Numbered from the stretch's first letter, positions 1-8,950 are shown. The stretch: DNA of 64,000 bases from RAM1 sp041905405 (GCA_041905405.1 JAYRLC010000013.1:1-64000); one strand, 5' to 3'. Numbers and translations are program-made. The notes: generated from the letters alone by a model not told the origin.

Positions 1-465
1 CGCGGTGTCCAGTTCGCTATGACCCAGCTTCTTTCCAAACAATGTTTCGCCGACAGCTGTGGCATCCGCGAAGGCGATTCGTCCGATATCGGGGACTTGC
101 CCTTTTGGCCAACGGATGGGCGATCCTTCCTGATCGTTATTTCCAAGAATGTCGCGTAGCAAATTCAGTGCTACTTCATTCGAAGCCTCCTGCATTTTTC
201 CGGACGGCATGCTGGTTCCATAGCGCAATTGATACTGTGTTTCGGTATAGGTGCGAATCAATTCGGAAAATGCACCTCTACCTGCATTCGCTTCAGTGGC
301 ACCTCGTAGCCAGAGGACTGTGCTATCCGCCGCCGCCACGCCATATTTACTTTGCAGCAAGTTGGCCAAGGTGTCATAGATTTTCCAGTAACCGATGGAG
401 CCGGCAGTTGCTTGATCTCGCATCTGGCTGAACTGAGCGATTTCAGTGTTATTCAAACGAATCAT
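1..465 (-). CDS. N-terminal part of RTX-type secreted protein (copy 1, runs off left edge)
   Basis: The reading frame is open from an ATG at 465 to the left edge (155 codons, no stop seen). It begins MIRLNNTEIAQF and is clearly homologous along its whole visible length to the protein at 1190-2452 (shared LWLRGA, YTETQYQLRYGT, GKMQEAS, GQVPDIGRIAFADA). From memory, this kind of sequence resembles the N-terminal region of large haemolysin-type (RTX) proteins of Comamonadaceae, but no glycine-rich calcium-binding repeats fall inside the window, so that is an inference. Its start codon overlaps the stop of the lipoprotein gene 462-1202 as ATGA, so the two are translationally coupled. Whether this copy carries the missing C-terminal region cannot be seen here. 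Confidence 0.7.
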   Translation of the reverse strand, partial: MIRLNNTEIAQFSQMRDQATAGSIGYWKIYDTLANLLQSKYGVAAADSTVLWLRGATEANAGRGAFSELIRTYTETQYQLRYGTSMPSGKMQEASNEVALNLLRDILGNNDQEGSPIRWPKGQVPDIGRIAFADATAVGETLFGKKLGHSELDTA

Positions 466-1202
466 GGATTTACTTTCTTAGCAAGGCTTAGAACTCGGAC
501 GACTTCTTGATGAATGGCAGGCCAGTCAGCGGCGTGCTGGGCATGAAATCGGAAATCTGCGTACACGTCTTCCTGCCAGTACATGCCTCCGCTACAGCCG
601 GGGCGAGCCTTAGGATTGGTATCGGTTTGGGAGTCGCATGCGATGCCAGGCGGCCCATTGCCTCTGACTCTCCTCTGCAAGGTTGCCAAGAAGTACTCGT
701 GCCGGTACTTCAGACCTTGTGAGTCAAAGAAGCGAATGCGCTCCAACTCTGGTCGCAATTGCTGGCGCTCGATACGCAGGCCTTGTTGCTGTAGCTCTGC
801 GAATCGGCCTTCCCAGCCCGCCCCCTCCCATGGGGTCAACGCATTGGGGTCGCCCCATCGCTGACGGCCTGTGAGAAATATCTCGATTGCCTTTTCCGGA
901 AAATCCTGCCCGCCCTCTGGATAGTCCCCATCTTCAAACATCGGATGCCGACTGGGCCAGTAAAAGCCACCGCCGTTCTTCCCGGTGCTGTAGTAGCGCT
1001 TGGGCGCGATGTACCACTGCCCGTGAAGCTTTAGCGCTGTCTCCGTCGCCACATCCCGCTTGGGCTCAATATCGCCTTCGCAGAACTGGTCGAGGCACTC
1101 AATCCGCTTCTTCTCGGCAAGTTTTTGCTTCTGGCTCTCGTTCGGACCGCATGCAGTCAGCGCTACCACGGCAGCGATTGAAAGAACCTTCAAGCAACGC
1201 AT
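462..1202 (-). CDS. Predicted lipoprotein, tandem copy A
   Basis: 246 residues with a lipoprotein signal peptide ending in LTAC-G (lipobox near residue 18), so the mature protein should be anchored to a membrane and face the periplasm or surface. The rest is a soluble domain I do not recognise, with conserved stretches around ECLDQFCEGD, LHGQWYIAPK and ADWPAIHQEVVRVLSLAKK. It is roughly three quarters identical to the product of 2449-3195. The gene begins inside the last codons of the RTX-like gene 1190-2452 (13-bp overlap) and its stop overlaps the next RTX-like start. Strict pairing with a secreted-protein gene suggests a partner role, for example protection or presentation (immunity-like), but this is inference. 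GC is lower than in the purine genes. Confidence 0.75.
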   Translation of the reverse strand: MRCLKVLSIAAVVALTACGPNESQKQKLAEKKRIECLDQFCEGDIEPKRDVATETALKLHGQWYIAPKRYYSTGKNGGGFYWPSRHPMFEDGDYPEGGQDFPEKAIEIFLTGRQRWGDPNALTPWEGAGWEGRFAELQQQGLRIERQQLRPELERIRFFDSQGLKYRHEYFLATLQRRVRGNGPPGIACDSQTDTNPKARPGCSGGMYWQEDVYADFRFHAQHAADWPAIHQEVVRVLSLAKKVNP

Positions 1203-2452
1203 ACGAACCTCCCCTCATTCGCCGCGTCGAAATAGCGCAGGTTCTGGCTGCCCTGCACGATGCCGCCCAAGCCCTTGGCCTGCTCGTACGCGGCGCTGGT
1301 GAAGGCGGCTCGGTCAGCAATCCATTCCTGGGTGATGTTGCCTTGGCCAGTGGCGGGGTTGTGCAAAGAGAATTTGTCCGCGGTGGTCACGCTGGCGTCC
1401 ACGCGCACAATGCTCAGGGCATTGAGCGCGGCGCGGGCGCTTGCGCCTTCGGCGCTGTCCTGGCGGGCCAGGTTGGCCAGCGACGCGGCGTCGGTGGGCA
1501 ACAGCTTGGCACCGATGGTTTGCAGCGTGCTGCCGTAGGCGTCGAAGAAGGTTTTGGCGCGGGTGGCGAAGTTGGCGTCGGTCGTCGTGCCCAGCAGGTT
1601 CTGGCCCGTGGCCGCGCCCATGAGCATGTCCAGGAATTTGTTGGGGTTGACGTCCGAGATGGCGGCGATCGTTTGACCGACGGCGCCGCTGTCTGCGCCC
1701 TTGCGCACGGCCTGCCACAGGCTGCCGGATGAGCCGTCGCCGCTCACATAGGCGACGACGGTTGTGCCGGCGATGGTGGTGTCTATGCTCTTTTGCGACA
1801 GGCTGTTGAAGGCCCAGGTGGATTTCGCGGACTGCAGGCCCGCCTTGTACGAAGCGGCGGCGTACAGGACGTCACGGACATCGTTGAGGGTGTCGAGGGT
1901 GCCGGACGAACCGGTGTTCAGCAGGCGGCCGGTTTGGTTGCTGTTCAGGAGGCTGAACAGGAGGGCGCCCGACCACGCGGAGTTCTGTTGAAGCTCTGCG
2001 GCTGTGTCATTCAAGTCTCGGTTGAAGAGGATGGCGCCTACCGCTCGAGCATCTGCAAAAGCGATTCGACCGATGTCAGGGACTTGACCTTGGGGCCACC
2101 GAATTGGACTTTCCGGTTTGTCGTTGTCACCCATCAGATCGGCGAGCAGGTTTCTAGCTACCGCATCAGATGCCTCCTGCATCTTTCCTGCAGGAAGTGT
2201 TGTTCCATATCTCAGTTGATACTGCGTTTCCGTATAGGTGCGAATGAGATCCGAGAAGGCGCCTCGATCAGCGTTGGCCTCGGCGGCGCCACGCAGCCAC
2301 AGCACCGTGCTATCCGTGGACGCCACGGCGTACTTGTTCTGCAGCAGGTTCGCCAGCGTTTCGTAGATTTGCCAATATTTAATGGTGCCGGCGATTGCCT
2401 GCTCCCGCATTTGGCCGATGTTGTTGATATCGATGTTGGTCAAACGGATCAT
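1190..2452 (-). CDS. RTX-type protein N-terminal region, apparently truncated (copy 2)
   Basis: 420 residues from ATG 2452, chosen because this ATG overlaps the upstream lipoprotein stop (ATGA) and matches the start of copy 1; the frame is open further upstream but only as a shadow of the lipoprotein gene. The protein has no signal peptide, is rich in Ala, Ser, Thr and Asn, and contains a segment FLDMLMGAATGQNLLGTTT and a late GSQNLRYFDAA. In RTX proteins that I recall, a similar stretch precedes the calcium-binding GGxGxDxLx repeats; here the frame ends about ten residues later with no repeats. I read it as an N-terminal module that has lost its repeats, or an orphan copy left by recombination. 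Function is not established. Confidence 0.6.
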   Translation of the reverse strand: MIRLTNIDINNIGQMREQAIAGTIKYWQIYETLANLLQNKYAVASTDSTVLWLRGAAEANADRGAFSDLIRTYTETQYQLRYGTTLPAGKMQEASDAVARNLLADLMGDNDKPESPIRWPQGQVPDIGRIAFADARAVGAILFNRDLNDTAAELQQNSAWSGALLFSLLNSNQTGRLLNTGSSGTLDTLNDVRDVLYAAASYKAGLQSAKSTWAFNSLSQKSIDTTIAGTTVVAYVSGDGSSGSLWQAVRKGADSGAVGQTIAAISDVNPNKFLDMLMGAATGQNLLGTTTDANFATRAKTFFDAYGSTLQTIGAKLLPTDAASLANLARQDSAEGASARAALNALSIVRVDASVTTADKFSLHNPATGQGNITQEWIADRAAFTSAAYEQAKGLGGIVQGSQNLRYFDAANEGRFVCVA

Positions 2453-3195
2453 GGTTGCACCTTCTTTGCAAGACTGAGAATTCGGACAATTTCTTGATGG
2501 ATGGCAGGCCAGTTGGTGGCGTGCTTGGCATGGAATCGAAAGTCGGCGTACACGTCTTCCTGCCAGAAGTCGCCGCCTGTGCATCTGGGCAAGGCGTTTG
2601 GCCTGTCGTCTGGGTGATCGCATGCAACGCCTGGCGCACCATCGCCTCGAATCTTTCGCTGCTGAGTCGCCAAGTAGTACTCATGGCGGTACTGCAAACC
2701 CTGTGAGTCAAAGAAGCGAATGCGTTCCAGCTCCGGTCGCAGCTGCTTGCGCTCGATACGCAGGCCTTGTTGCTGCAGCGCTTTGAATCGGCCTTCCCAG
2801 CCCGCCTCTTTCCATGGTGTTGCCGCACTAGGCATTGACCAGCGTTGACGGCCTGTCAGAAGGATTTCGACGGTGTTGGCAAACGGGACAGCTCGTTCGT
2901 TCGACGGAACATCTTCCCGGTTCTTTTTGCTGGGCCAGTAGAAAGCCGCGCCGTTCATTCCCGTGCTGTAGTAGTACTTGGGCGCGATGTACCACTGCCC
3001 GTGGAGCTTTAGCGCGGTCTCCGCCGCCATATCCCGTTTGGGCTCAACATCGCCTTCACAGAACTGGTCGAGGCATTCAATGCGCTTTTTTTCTGCCAGT
3101 TGCTGCTTCTGGTTTTCACTCGGACCACACGCGGTTATTCCAAGCGCCGTGGCGACAACCCACAGCTTCAGACAACGCGTACCAATTTCCCGCAT
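2449..3195 (-). CDS. Predicted lipoprotein, tandem copy B
   Basis: 248 residues, lipoprotein signal peptide with lipobox ITAC-G near residue 23, followed by the same domain as the protein of 462-1202 (shared ECLDQFCEGD, LHGQWYIAPK, FYWPS, WQEDVYADFRFHA). A clear ribosome site (GGGGAG, about 5 bases before ATG 3195) and no overlapping upstream gene make this the first gene of the leftward operon lipoprotein B, RTX-N copy 2, lipoprotein A, RTX-N copy 1. No known domain was recognised. The presence of two diverged paralogues, each followed by its own secreted-protein-like gene, is typical of polymorphic effector/partner arrays, but the family has not been assigned. Confidence 0.75.
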   Translation of the reverse strand: MREIGTRCLKLWVVATALGITACGPSENQKQQLAEKKRIECLDQFCEGDVEPKRDMAAETALKLHGQWYIAPKYYYSTGMNGAAFYWPSKKNREDVPSNERAVPFANTVEILLTGRQRWSMPSAATPWKEAGWEGRFKALQQQGLRIERKQLRPELERIRFFDSQGLQYRHEYYLATQQRKIRGDGAPGVACDHPDDRPNALPRCTGGDFWQEDVYADFRFHAKHATNWPAIHQEIVRILSLAKKVQP

Positions 3196-3283
3196 AAACT
3201 CCCCTTCGATTCAAATTTAGAACTTTTGTTATTGTCACTCATAAAGCGTAGCCTGATAAAGGTCTTTTTTATAGGCTTCAGCG

Positions 3284-3595
3284 GTGCCCCAATCCAGCCG
3301 CGCGGCCTCGTCGTCCACTCTTCGAACTGCCTTGGGGTCGCTGCCCTATGACCCGATGGCGTCTTTTGGTCAGCATCTGGCGGCGTTGCGGCGCGCGCAG
3401 GGCATGTCCCAGGAAACCCTGGCGCTGGAGAGCGGATTGGCGCGCAGCTACCTCGGTGGCGTGGAACGGGGCCAGCGCAATCTGGCGCTCGTCAACATTT
3501 GCCGGTTGGCACAAGCGTTGGGCATGCCGCCCGCGAGATTGCTGGCATTTCCGATCGAATCAAGAAGCAGCAAGCGCTCGGCAAAAGCGAGATAG
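3284..3595 (+). CDS. XRE-family helix-turn-helix regulator
   Basis: Small DNA-binding protein consisting almost only of one HTH_3 domain: FGQHLAALRRAQGMSQETLA, then SYLGGVERGQRNLAL and LAQALGMPPARLL. The GTG at 3284 gives 103 residues; an ATG at 3356 gives 79 residues and would start directly before the domain (MASFGQHL), which I find equally likely because neither has a strong Shine-Dalgarno. It is transcribed away from the lipoprotein operon, and the 88-bp gap between them could hold both promoters. It may control that array, but there is no direct evidence. Regulators of this short type act as dimers on palindromic operators. Confidence 0.75.
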   Translation: MPQSSRAASSSTLRTALGSLPYDPMASFGQHLAALRRAQGMSQETLALESGLARSYLGGVERGQRNLALVNICRLAQALGMPPARLLAFPIESRSSKRSAKAR

Positions 3596-3724
3596 GGACC
3601 GCGGGCAGTTCAAGTTAGCCGTTGCCGCAGCAGGCCGCGCCGCAGCGGCGCATGCGCATGGAACATCTGGCCTGGCAGTACGTGCAGCCCACCGGCCGGC
3701 AGGCCGCCTGATGCGCCGGAGCGC

Positions 3725-4852
3725 CTACTGGCGGATCTTGCCCGCGCCGGTCACGATGGACAGCTCCACGAACTTGGAGCCAAAACGCGAGCCGGGCTTG
3801 AAGCCCACACGGTAGCCGCCCAGGTCGGTGTCCACCGAATCCAGAGCCGCCACGAAGGCATCGCGGCTGGCCTTGGCGCCCATGCGGCGGGCGGCCTCGA
3901 CGATGACCTTGCCCGCGATGAAGCCTTCCATCATGGCGTAGCTGGGCGGCACCTCGATGTTGGGCGTCTTGGCCACGGTGTCGGCGAACTCCTTGGCCAG
4001 CCGGTTGGATATCTTGTAGGGGCTGGGCGTGACCTGCGCGATGGCGATGCCCTGCATGGTCTCTTCACCCAGGCGCTGGGCGAGCTGCTCGATGTCGGCG
4101 CCCGACTGCGCGAACAGCTGCGCGGCGCCGCCGGCCAGCCGGTACTGTTCGATGAAGCCCGCCGCCGCCGAGCCCGTGGCCAGCATGATGATGGCCTGGG
4201 GCGGCGTCTTCAGGAAGGTTTCGATGGCGGGCGACACGCGCGCCGTACCGGCCGGGTAGGTGGCGCGCGCGGTGATCGTGCTGCCCGTCTTTTTGGTGAT
4301 CTCGTCCACCGCCGCCGTGAGCGCGGCGGCGCCGGGGCCGTCCTCGTGGAACAGGCCCAGGCGCGTGATGCCCACCGTGGCCAGGTGTTCGGCGATCTTG
4401 GAGATTTCGTCCCGCAGACCGGCGCGCACGCTGTACATGTATGGCACGTCGGGGCGGATTTCGGTCGTGCGGTAACCCACCAGCGCGATCTTTTCCTTTT
4501 CCAGGATGCCGGACTTCACCAGCTCGGCGATGCTGCGGTTGCCGAAATAACCCGCCAGGGCGATGGGCTTGCTTTCGCCAAGCACCTGGTTGGTGACCGT
4601 GATCGTGTCCTCCGGCCGGCCGCCGTCGTCCTTGCGCACCAGGCTGAACGTATGCCCCCCCACGCCGCCGCCCTTGTTGGCGTTGTTGAAGGCCAGCTGC
4701 AGGCCCACTGAATACGCGCGGCCCTGGATGGCTTCCAGGCCCGACAGGGGTGCCACCTGGGCAATGACGAGCTGCGCTGCGCCGGCGCATTGCGCGGCCA
4801 GCAGGGTGGCGGCGGCAAGAATGCCGCGAGCGGACGGCAGGGTCTGCTTCAT
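3725..4852 (-). CDS. ABC transporter substrate-binding protein, branched-chain amino acid (LivK) type
   Basis: 375 residues with a Sec signal peptide (cleavage near AQCAGA-AQ). The mature part is a type I periplasmic binding fold (Peripla_BP_6): IAQVAPLSGLEAIQGRAYSVG at the start, then the YFGNRSIAELV region and GLFHEDGPGAAALTAAVDE. The ligand cannot be told from sequence; members bind amino acids, amides, aromatic acids or urea. No membrane or ATPase genes lie next to it, so it is an orphan receptor in this window. It is downstream of and co-oriented with the MFS gene (about 100 bp gap), so co-transcription is possible but not shown. Confidence 0.85.
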   Translation of the reverse strand: MKQTLPSARGILAAATLLAAQCAGAAQLVIAQVAPLSGLEAIQGRAYSVGLQLAFNNANKGGGVGGHTFSLVRKDDGGRPEDTITVTNQVLGESKPIALAGYFGNRSIAELVKSGILEKEKIALVGYRTTEIRPDVPYMYSVRAGLRDEISKIAEHLATVGITRLGLFHEDGPGAAALTAAVDEITKKTGSTITARATYPAGTARVSPAIETFLKTPPQAIIMLATGSAAAGFIEQYRLAGGAAQLFAQSGADIEQLAQRLGEETMQGIAIAQVTPSPYKISNRLAKEFADTVAKTPNIEVPPSYAMMEGFIAGKVIVEAARRMGAKASRDAFVAALDSVDTDLGGYRVGFKPGSRFGSKFVELSIVTGAGKIRQ

Positions 4853-4953
4853 TGTGTTTGTCTCCTCGGATCCCCGACAGGGAACAGATGCGAACTTTAG
4901 GCGATATCACACGCCGGCAGGCATGTGGAGAACACCTAGCCCCCGCAGCCGCC

Positions 4954-6219
4954 TCAGCGCCGGCCCGTGGGTGGCAGCAGCCCCAGATCGCGGTAGATCG
5001 GCCCCACAACGGCGCGGATACGGGGCAGTTGACGCAGATAGAAGGCCGAGGCCAGCAAAGCGAGCGTGCCGCTCAGGGCCAGCGCGGACGGCGCGCCCAG
5101 GTGGTCGGCCACCCAGCCATTGGCCAGCGCCCCGAACGGCGACACCCCCAGAAAGCACAACATGTAGATGGCCGCGACCCGGCTGCGCAGCCCGTCCGGC
5201 ACAAAGGTCTGCACGACGGTATTGGTCGATGCGGCGGTCAGCATCATGGCCATGCCCGTCATGCAGATCAGCAGCATGCCCAGCCACAGCTTGGCCGTGA
5301 GGGTGAACAGCAGCAGCGAGCCCCCGGCCACGGCGGCCGTGAGCCCGATCAGCCGGAACAGCCCCACGATACTGGAGCGCATGGCCAGGTACACCATGCC
5401 GGCCACGGCACCCACGCCAGCGCTGCTGACCAGCAGGCCCAGCGTGGCGGAATTGCCCTGGAAGCGGTGGCTCGCGAACCAGGGCATGAGCGACGAATAC
5501 GACTGGACAGTGAGGCTGCAGCATGCCAGCAGCGACAACGCGCCGCGCGCCGGCAGGAAGCCACGCACGTACTGCAGGCCCTCCCCCAGTTCCGCGAGCA
5601 CGCCGCGCGGTGCAGGCCGGACCGGGCGCGGCGGAACCCGCAGCGAAAAAAGCGCGGCGATCACGGCCGTTCGCAGCAGCAGGTTGCTGGCAAAGCCCCA
5701 GGCCTCGCCGAACGCGGCAATCACCGAGCCGCCGATCATCGGTCCGATGAAGCGCCCGGAGTTCATCGTGCTGGAATTCAGCGCGATCGCATTGGGCAGA
5801 TCGGCCCGGTCGTCCACCAGCTGCACGAGCATGGACTGCCGTGCCGGTGAATCAAAAGCATTGACGACACCCAGCACCAGATTGCCCAGAATGAGATGCC
5901 AGGCCTGAATCTGCCCCGTGGCGACCAGCACCAGCATCACTGCACCCTGCAGCACCGCCACGGCATTGGTGATGAACAGCACGCGCCGCAGGTCCATGCG
6001 GTCCAGCAGCACGCCGGCAAACGGGGCCACCAGGAAGAAGGGGATGTGCAGGGCAAAGGCCGACAGGCCCAGCATGACGGTGGAGCCGGTCAGGCGGTAC
6101 ACCAGCCAGCTCACGGCAATCATCTGCACCCAGTTGCCAATGTGCGACGTGCCCTGGCCCGCGATGAACATCCGGAAATTGCGTGACCGCATCGCCCGCA
6201 GGGCATGGGGAATCTTCAT
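4954..6219 (-). CDS. MFS transporter (EntS/MFS_3 type)
   Basis: 421 residues with about 11-12 hydrophobic segments. The N-terminal FRMFIAGQGTSHIGNWVQMIAVSWLVYRLTGS pattern (split: FRMFIAGQ, GNWVQ, VSWLVYRLTGS), the loop LLDRMDLRRVL and the segment NAFDSPARQSMLVQLV are hallmarks of the MFS_3/DUF894 group that includes the enterobactin exporter EntS and many drug or siderophore exporters. A role as a proton-driven exporter in the inner membrane follows from the family; the substrate is unknown. Start at ATG 6219 agrees with the family's short N-terminus. No regulator or biosynthetic neighbour indicates the cargo. Confidence 0.85.
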   Translation of the reverse strand: MKIPHALRAMRSRNFRMFIAGQGTSHIGNWVQMIAVSWLVYRLTGSTVMLGLSAFALHIPFFLVAPFAGVLLDRMDLRRVLFITNAVAVLQGAVMLVLVATGQIQAWHLILGNLVLGVVNAFDSPARQSMLVQLVDDRADLPNAIALNSSTMNSGRFIGPMIGGSVIAAFGEAWGFASNLLLRTAVIAALFSLRVPPRPVRPAPRGVLAELGEGLQYVRGFLPARGALSLLACCSLTVQSYSSLMPWFASHRFQGNSATLGLLVSSAGVGAVAGMVYLAMRSSIVGLFRLIGLTAAVAGGSLLLFTLTAKLWLGMLLICMTGMAMMLTAASTNTVVQTFVPDGLRSRVAAIYMLCFLGVSPFGALANGWVADHLGAPSALALSGTLALLASAFYLRQLPRIRAVVGPIYRDLGLLPPTGRR

Positions 6220-6337
6220 GCGGGGTGCGGCGGCGTGCTCAGCGGCGGTCCAGATATTTCATTGAATGGAATTATATTTTGATTCAGAAGTTTGCGTTGT
6301 TGACGCAGGTCAAGGTCGCGGACTCAAGGCCATGGAC

Positions 6338-7552
6338 TCAGTTCACCGGCGCGCCGGCCTGGAACCACTGCCCGATCAGGGCGCGCTCGGCATCGGTGAT
6401 GCCGGTGCTGTTGTTCATGGGCATGACCTTGGTCACCACGGCCTGCTGGTATACGGCCTGGGCGTGCTGCCTGAGCGCATCGGGCGAATCAAGCCGCACG
6501 TTCTTCATTTGAACCTGGGCGCCGTGGCACATGTAGCAGCGCTGCTCCAGCACCTTTTGCACGTCGGCGTAGGCCACGGCGGGCTTGGTGGCCGCCGCAG
6601 GTTGTGCGGGCGCCGCAGCTTGCGGCACAGGCTTGAGCCACACGATCACGCCCACGATCACGGCAATGCCCACCAGCGCGTACGGCAGCGGATGCGGGTT
6701 GCGGCCCAGCTTGTAGCCGTGGCGCATGACGAAGAACTGGCGGATCGCCGCGCCCGCGAACATCATGAGGATCAGCACCAGCCAGTTCTGCGGATGGCTG
6801 TAGGTGAAGCTGTAGTGGTTGGACAGCATCGCGAACAGCACCGGCAGCGTGAAGTACGTGTTGTGCACGCTACGCTGCTTGCCGCGCTTGCCGTGGATGG
6901 GGTCCACCGGTTGGCCAGCCTTGATCGACGCGATGACCTTTTTTTGCCCCGGGATGATCCAGAAGAACACGTTGGCGCTCATGGCCGTGGCGATCATGGC
7001 GCCGACCAGCAGGAACGCCGCACGTCCCGCGAACCAGTGGCAGGCCAGCCACGACGCGATGCAGACCAGCACCAGCACGAGCGCGCCGACGATGGCATCG
7101 CCGTTTTTCTTCTGCCCGAAGAACTGGCAGATCATGTCGTACAGGATCCAGAACACGACCAGGAACGACACCGCCACGCCGATGGCCGCGCCGGGCGACC
7201 AGTCCATCAGGCTCTTGTCGATCAGGTAGGTGCTGGCGCTCCACAGGTAGGACACCGTGAACAGCGCAAAGCCGCTGAGCCAGGTGCTGTAGCTTTCCCA
7301 GTAGAACCAGTGCAGGTGCGACGGCAGCTTGGGCGGCGACACGTTGAACTTGACCGGGTGGTAGAACCCGCCGCCATGCACGGCCCAGAGTTCGCCGTTG
7401 ACGCCCTGCTTCTTCAGGTCGTCATCGACCGGCGGCGTGAGGCTGCTGTCCAGGAAGACAAAGTAGAACGAAGAACCGACCCAGGCGATGGCGGTGATGA
7501 CGTGGACCCAGCGCAGCAGCAGATTGGCCCAGTCGAGGAGGTAGCTTTCCAT
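6338..7552 (-). CDS. puuD: Urate hydroxylase PuuD (membrane urate oxidase with cytochrome c domain)
   Basis: 404 residues. The first 300 form a membrane domain with about eight hydrophobic segments (start WANLLLRWVHVITAIAWVGSS, the DUF989/urate oxidase N domain); the last 85 are a cytochrome c domain with haem site CYMCH near residue 341 and a downstream KVMPMNN that could supply the axial Met. PuuD oxidises urate to 5-hydroxyisourate and passes electrons to the respiratory chain instead of making H2O2. It belongs to the same pathway as the adjacent xdhC and uraH genes. A palindromic site at 7651-7666, about 100 bp upstream, matches the one in front of the GntR gene, which suggests its own GntR-controlled promoter. 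Confidence 0.95.
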   Translation of the reverse strand: MESYLLDWANLLLRWVHVITAIAWVGSSFYFVFLDSSLTPPVDDDLKKQGVNGELWAVHGGGFYHPVKFNVSPPKLPSHLHWFYWESYSTWLSGFALFTVSYLWSASTYLIDKSLMDWSPGAAIGVAVSFLVVFWILYDMICQFFGQKKNGDAIVGALVLVLVCIASWLACHWFAGRAAFLLVGAMIATAMSANVFFWIIPGQKKVIASIKAGQPVDPIHGKRGKQRSVHNTYFTLPVLFAMLSNHYSFTYSHPQNWLVLILMMFAGAAIRQFFVMRHGYKLGRNPHPLPYALVGIAVIVGVIVWLKPVPQAAAPAQPAAATKPAVAYADVQKVLEQRCYMCHGAQVQMKNVRLDSPDALRQHAQAVYQQAVVTKVMPMNNSTGITDAERALIGQWFQAGAPVN

Positions 7553-7650
7553 GTCTCAACCTTCAAGCCTGCTCACCACTGCGGGCGCTCTGAGCAGATG
7601 TGGGGCCGCGAACATCACCTGTGGGGTTGCTCCGCTGCGGCTTGTGGACG

Positions 7651-7666
7651 AAAGTGTATACAGTTT
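7651..7666. promoter_or_regulatory. Putative GntR operator upstream of puuD
   Basis: AAGTGTATACAGTT, a near-perfect palindrome centred on GTATAC. The same core occurs upstream of the GntR gene (9242-9255) and the purine permease (19644-19658), all intergenic. FCD-type GntR proteins bind short palindromes of this size; assignment to this regulator is inference. Confidence 0.6.
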
Positions 7667-7692
7667 GATCGTGGTGCACCATGGCCGCCATC

Positions 7693-8508
7693 CTAGGGTT
7701 TACCCGCCGGCATGGCTTGCAACAACTGTGCCGCCACGCTGACGGCAATGACCTCGGGCTCCTTGCCGGTGATGCCGGGCAGGCCGATGGGGCAGGTCAC
7801 GCGGGCCAGTTCGCCGGCCGTGAAGCCGCGTTCCTCGAGCCGGTGGCGAAAGGTCGCCCATTTGCTCTTGCTGCCGATCAGGCCGATGTACGGCAGGTCG
7901 TTGCGCTCGCGCAGCCGGCGCAGGCAGGCGGCCACCACGTCCAGGTCCTCGGCGTGGCTGAAACTCATGATGAGCACCTGGGCGCCGGACGGCAGATCCG
8001 CGACAGCGGCCTGCACAGGATCGGAGTGTTCACAGGTCACGTTGAACGGCACGTCGGCCGGAAAAATCTCGTCGCGGCTGTCCACCCAGGTCACGTCAAA
8101 GGTCAGCGTGCCCAGCACATGGATCAACGCCTTGCCCACATGGCCGCCGCCGAACAGCGCGACGGGGGTGAAGGTGGCGCGCAGGCGTTGCTTCAATGCC
8201 GGGATGTCGGCCTGCGTCACACGCTCGAAGCGCAGGTGCACGACGCCACCGCAGCATTGGCCAAGGCTGGGGCCCAAGGGGTAGCGGCGCGTGACGGCGT
8301 CTGCCCCACCCAGCATGGCCCGCGCTTCGTCGATCGCCTGAAACTCCAGGTTGCCGCCGCCGATGGTGTTGATGACGTCGTCGGCCAGCACCGCCATCCA
8401 CGCCCCCGCCTCGCGCGGGCCCGAGCCCTGCACGCCCTCCACGCTCACCAGCACAGCCGGGCCCGTGTCCAGGGCCTGCATCAACTGGTGGACGTGGTGG
8501 TTGCTCAT
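7693..8508 (-). CDS. xdhC: Xanthine dehydrogenase accessory protein XdhC
   Basis: 271 residues matching XdhC: N-terminal domain with VEGVQGSGPREAGAWM and the conserved GQCCGG near residue 95, then a Rossmann-like C-terminal XdhC_C domain (VALFGGGHVGKALIHVLG, FSHAEDLDV, YIGLIGSKSKWATF). XdhC binds molybdenum cofactor, promotes its sulfuration and inserts it into xanthine dehydrogenase, which makes urate. The structural genes xdhA and xdhB are not in the window, so here xdhC travels with the urate-consuming genes. It lies 13 bp downstream of uraH, so the two are probably co-transcribed leftwards, with puuD following after a 140-bp gap. Confidence 0.93.
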   Translation of the reverse strand: MSNHHVHQLMQALDTGPAVLVSVEGVQGSGPREAGAWMAVLADDVINTIGGGNLEFQAIDEARAMLGGADAVTRRYPLGPSLGQCCGGVVHLRFERVTQADIPALKQRLRATFTPVALFGGGHVGKALIHVLGTLTFDVTWVDSRDEIFPADVPFNVTCEHSDPVQAAVADLPSGAQVLIMSFSHAEDLDVVAACLRRLRERNDLPYIGLIGSKSKWATFRHRLEERGFTAGELARVTCPIGLPGITGKEPEVIAVSVAAQLLQAMPAGKP

Positions 8509-8521
8509 GGGCTACGAGGTT

Positions 8522-8875
8522 TCAGGACCCGCGATAGGTGCCGTAGGTCCACGGCGTGCAGACCAGCGGCACGTGGTAATGCTGGTCCACATTCGCCACG
8601 CCGAAGTCGATGCTCACCTGGTCCAGGAACGGCGGGTCGGGCAACTGCACGCCCTTGGCGCGGAAATAACCCGCCACGTCGAAGCTCAGGCGATAGGTGC
8701 CCTTCTTCAGGCTGGCGTTGTCATACAGCGGACCGTCGGGGTTGCGGCCGTCGCTGTTGAGGTTGAACTGCTTGACCTGCGTTGCAGTGCCGTTCTCTGT
8801 CTTGTACAGCGTGACGGTCATGCCGGCGGCGGGGCAGCCGTGGGCGGTGTCAAGGACATGTGTGCTCAGGCCCAT
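8522..8875 (-). CDS. uraH: 5-hydroxyisourate hydrolase (transthyretin-like)
   Basis: 117 residues, the normal length. It has both family signatures: STHVLDTAHGCPAAG at the N-terminus and the C-terminal tetrapeptide YRGS, plus HYHVPLV with the catalytic His. It hydrolyses 5-hydroxyisourate, the PuuD product, to 2-oxo-4-hydroxy-4-carboxy-5-ureidoimidazoline. The start at ATG 8875 is fixed by the family's N-terminus; the reading frame is open further upstream through a repeat element but that part is not protein-like. No export signal, so it acts in the cytoplasm. It heads a leftward unit with xdhC. Confidence 0.95.
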   Translation of the reverse strand: MGLSTHVLDTAHGCPAAGMTVTLYKTENGTATQVKQFNLNSDGRNPDGPLYDNASLKKGTYRLSFDVAGYFRAKGVQLPDPPFLDQVSIDFGVANVDQHYHVPLVCTPWTYGTYRGS

Positions 8876-8950
8876 GGGGTTTCCTTGGTTGCGTTGATGT
8901 TCTGCTGTTGCGCCTCGCGGCAAAGCCACCAGTGGCCTGACGGGATTCTG

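Noticed and set aside
6449..6454. A further GTATAC sequence
   Set aside because: It lies inside the puuD coding region without the extended palindrome, so it is probably chance.
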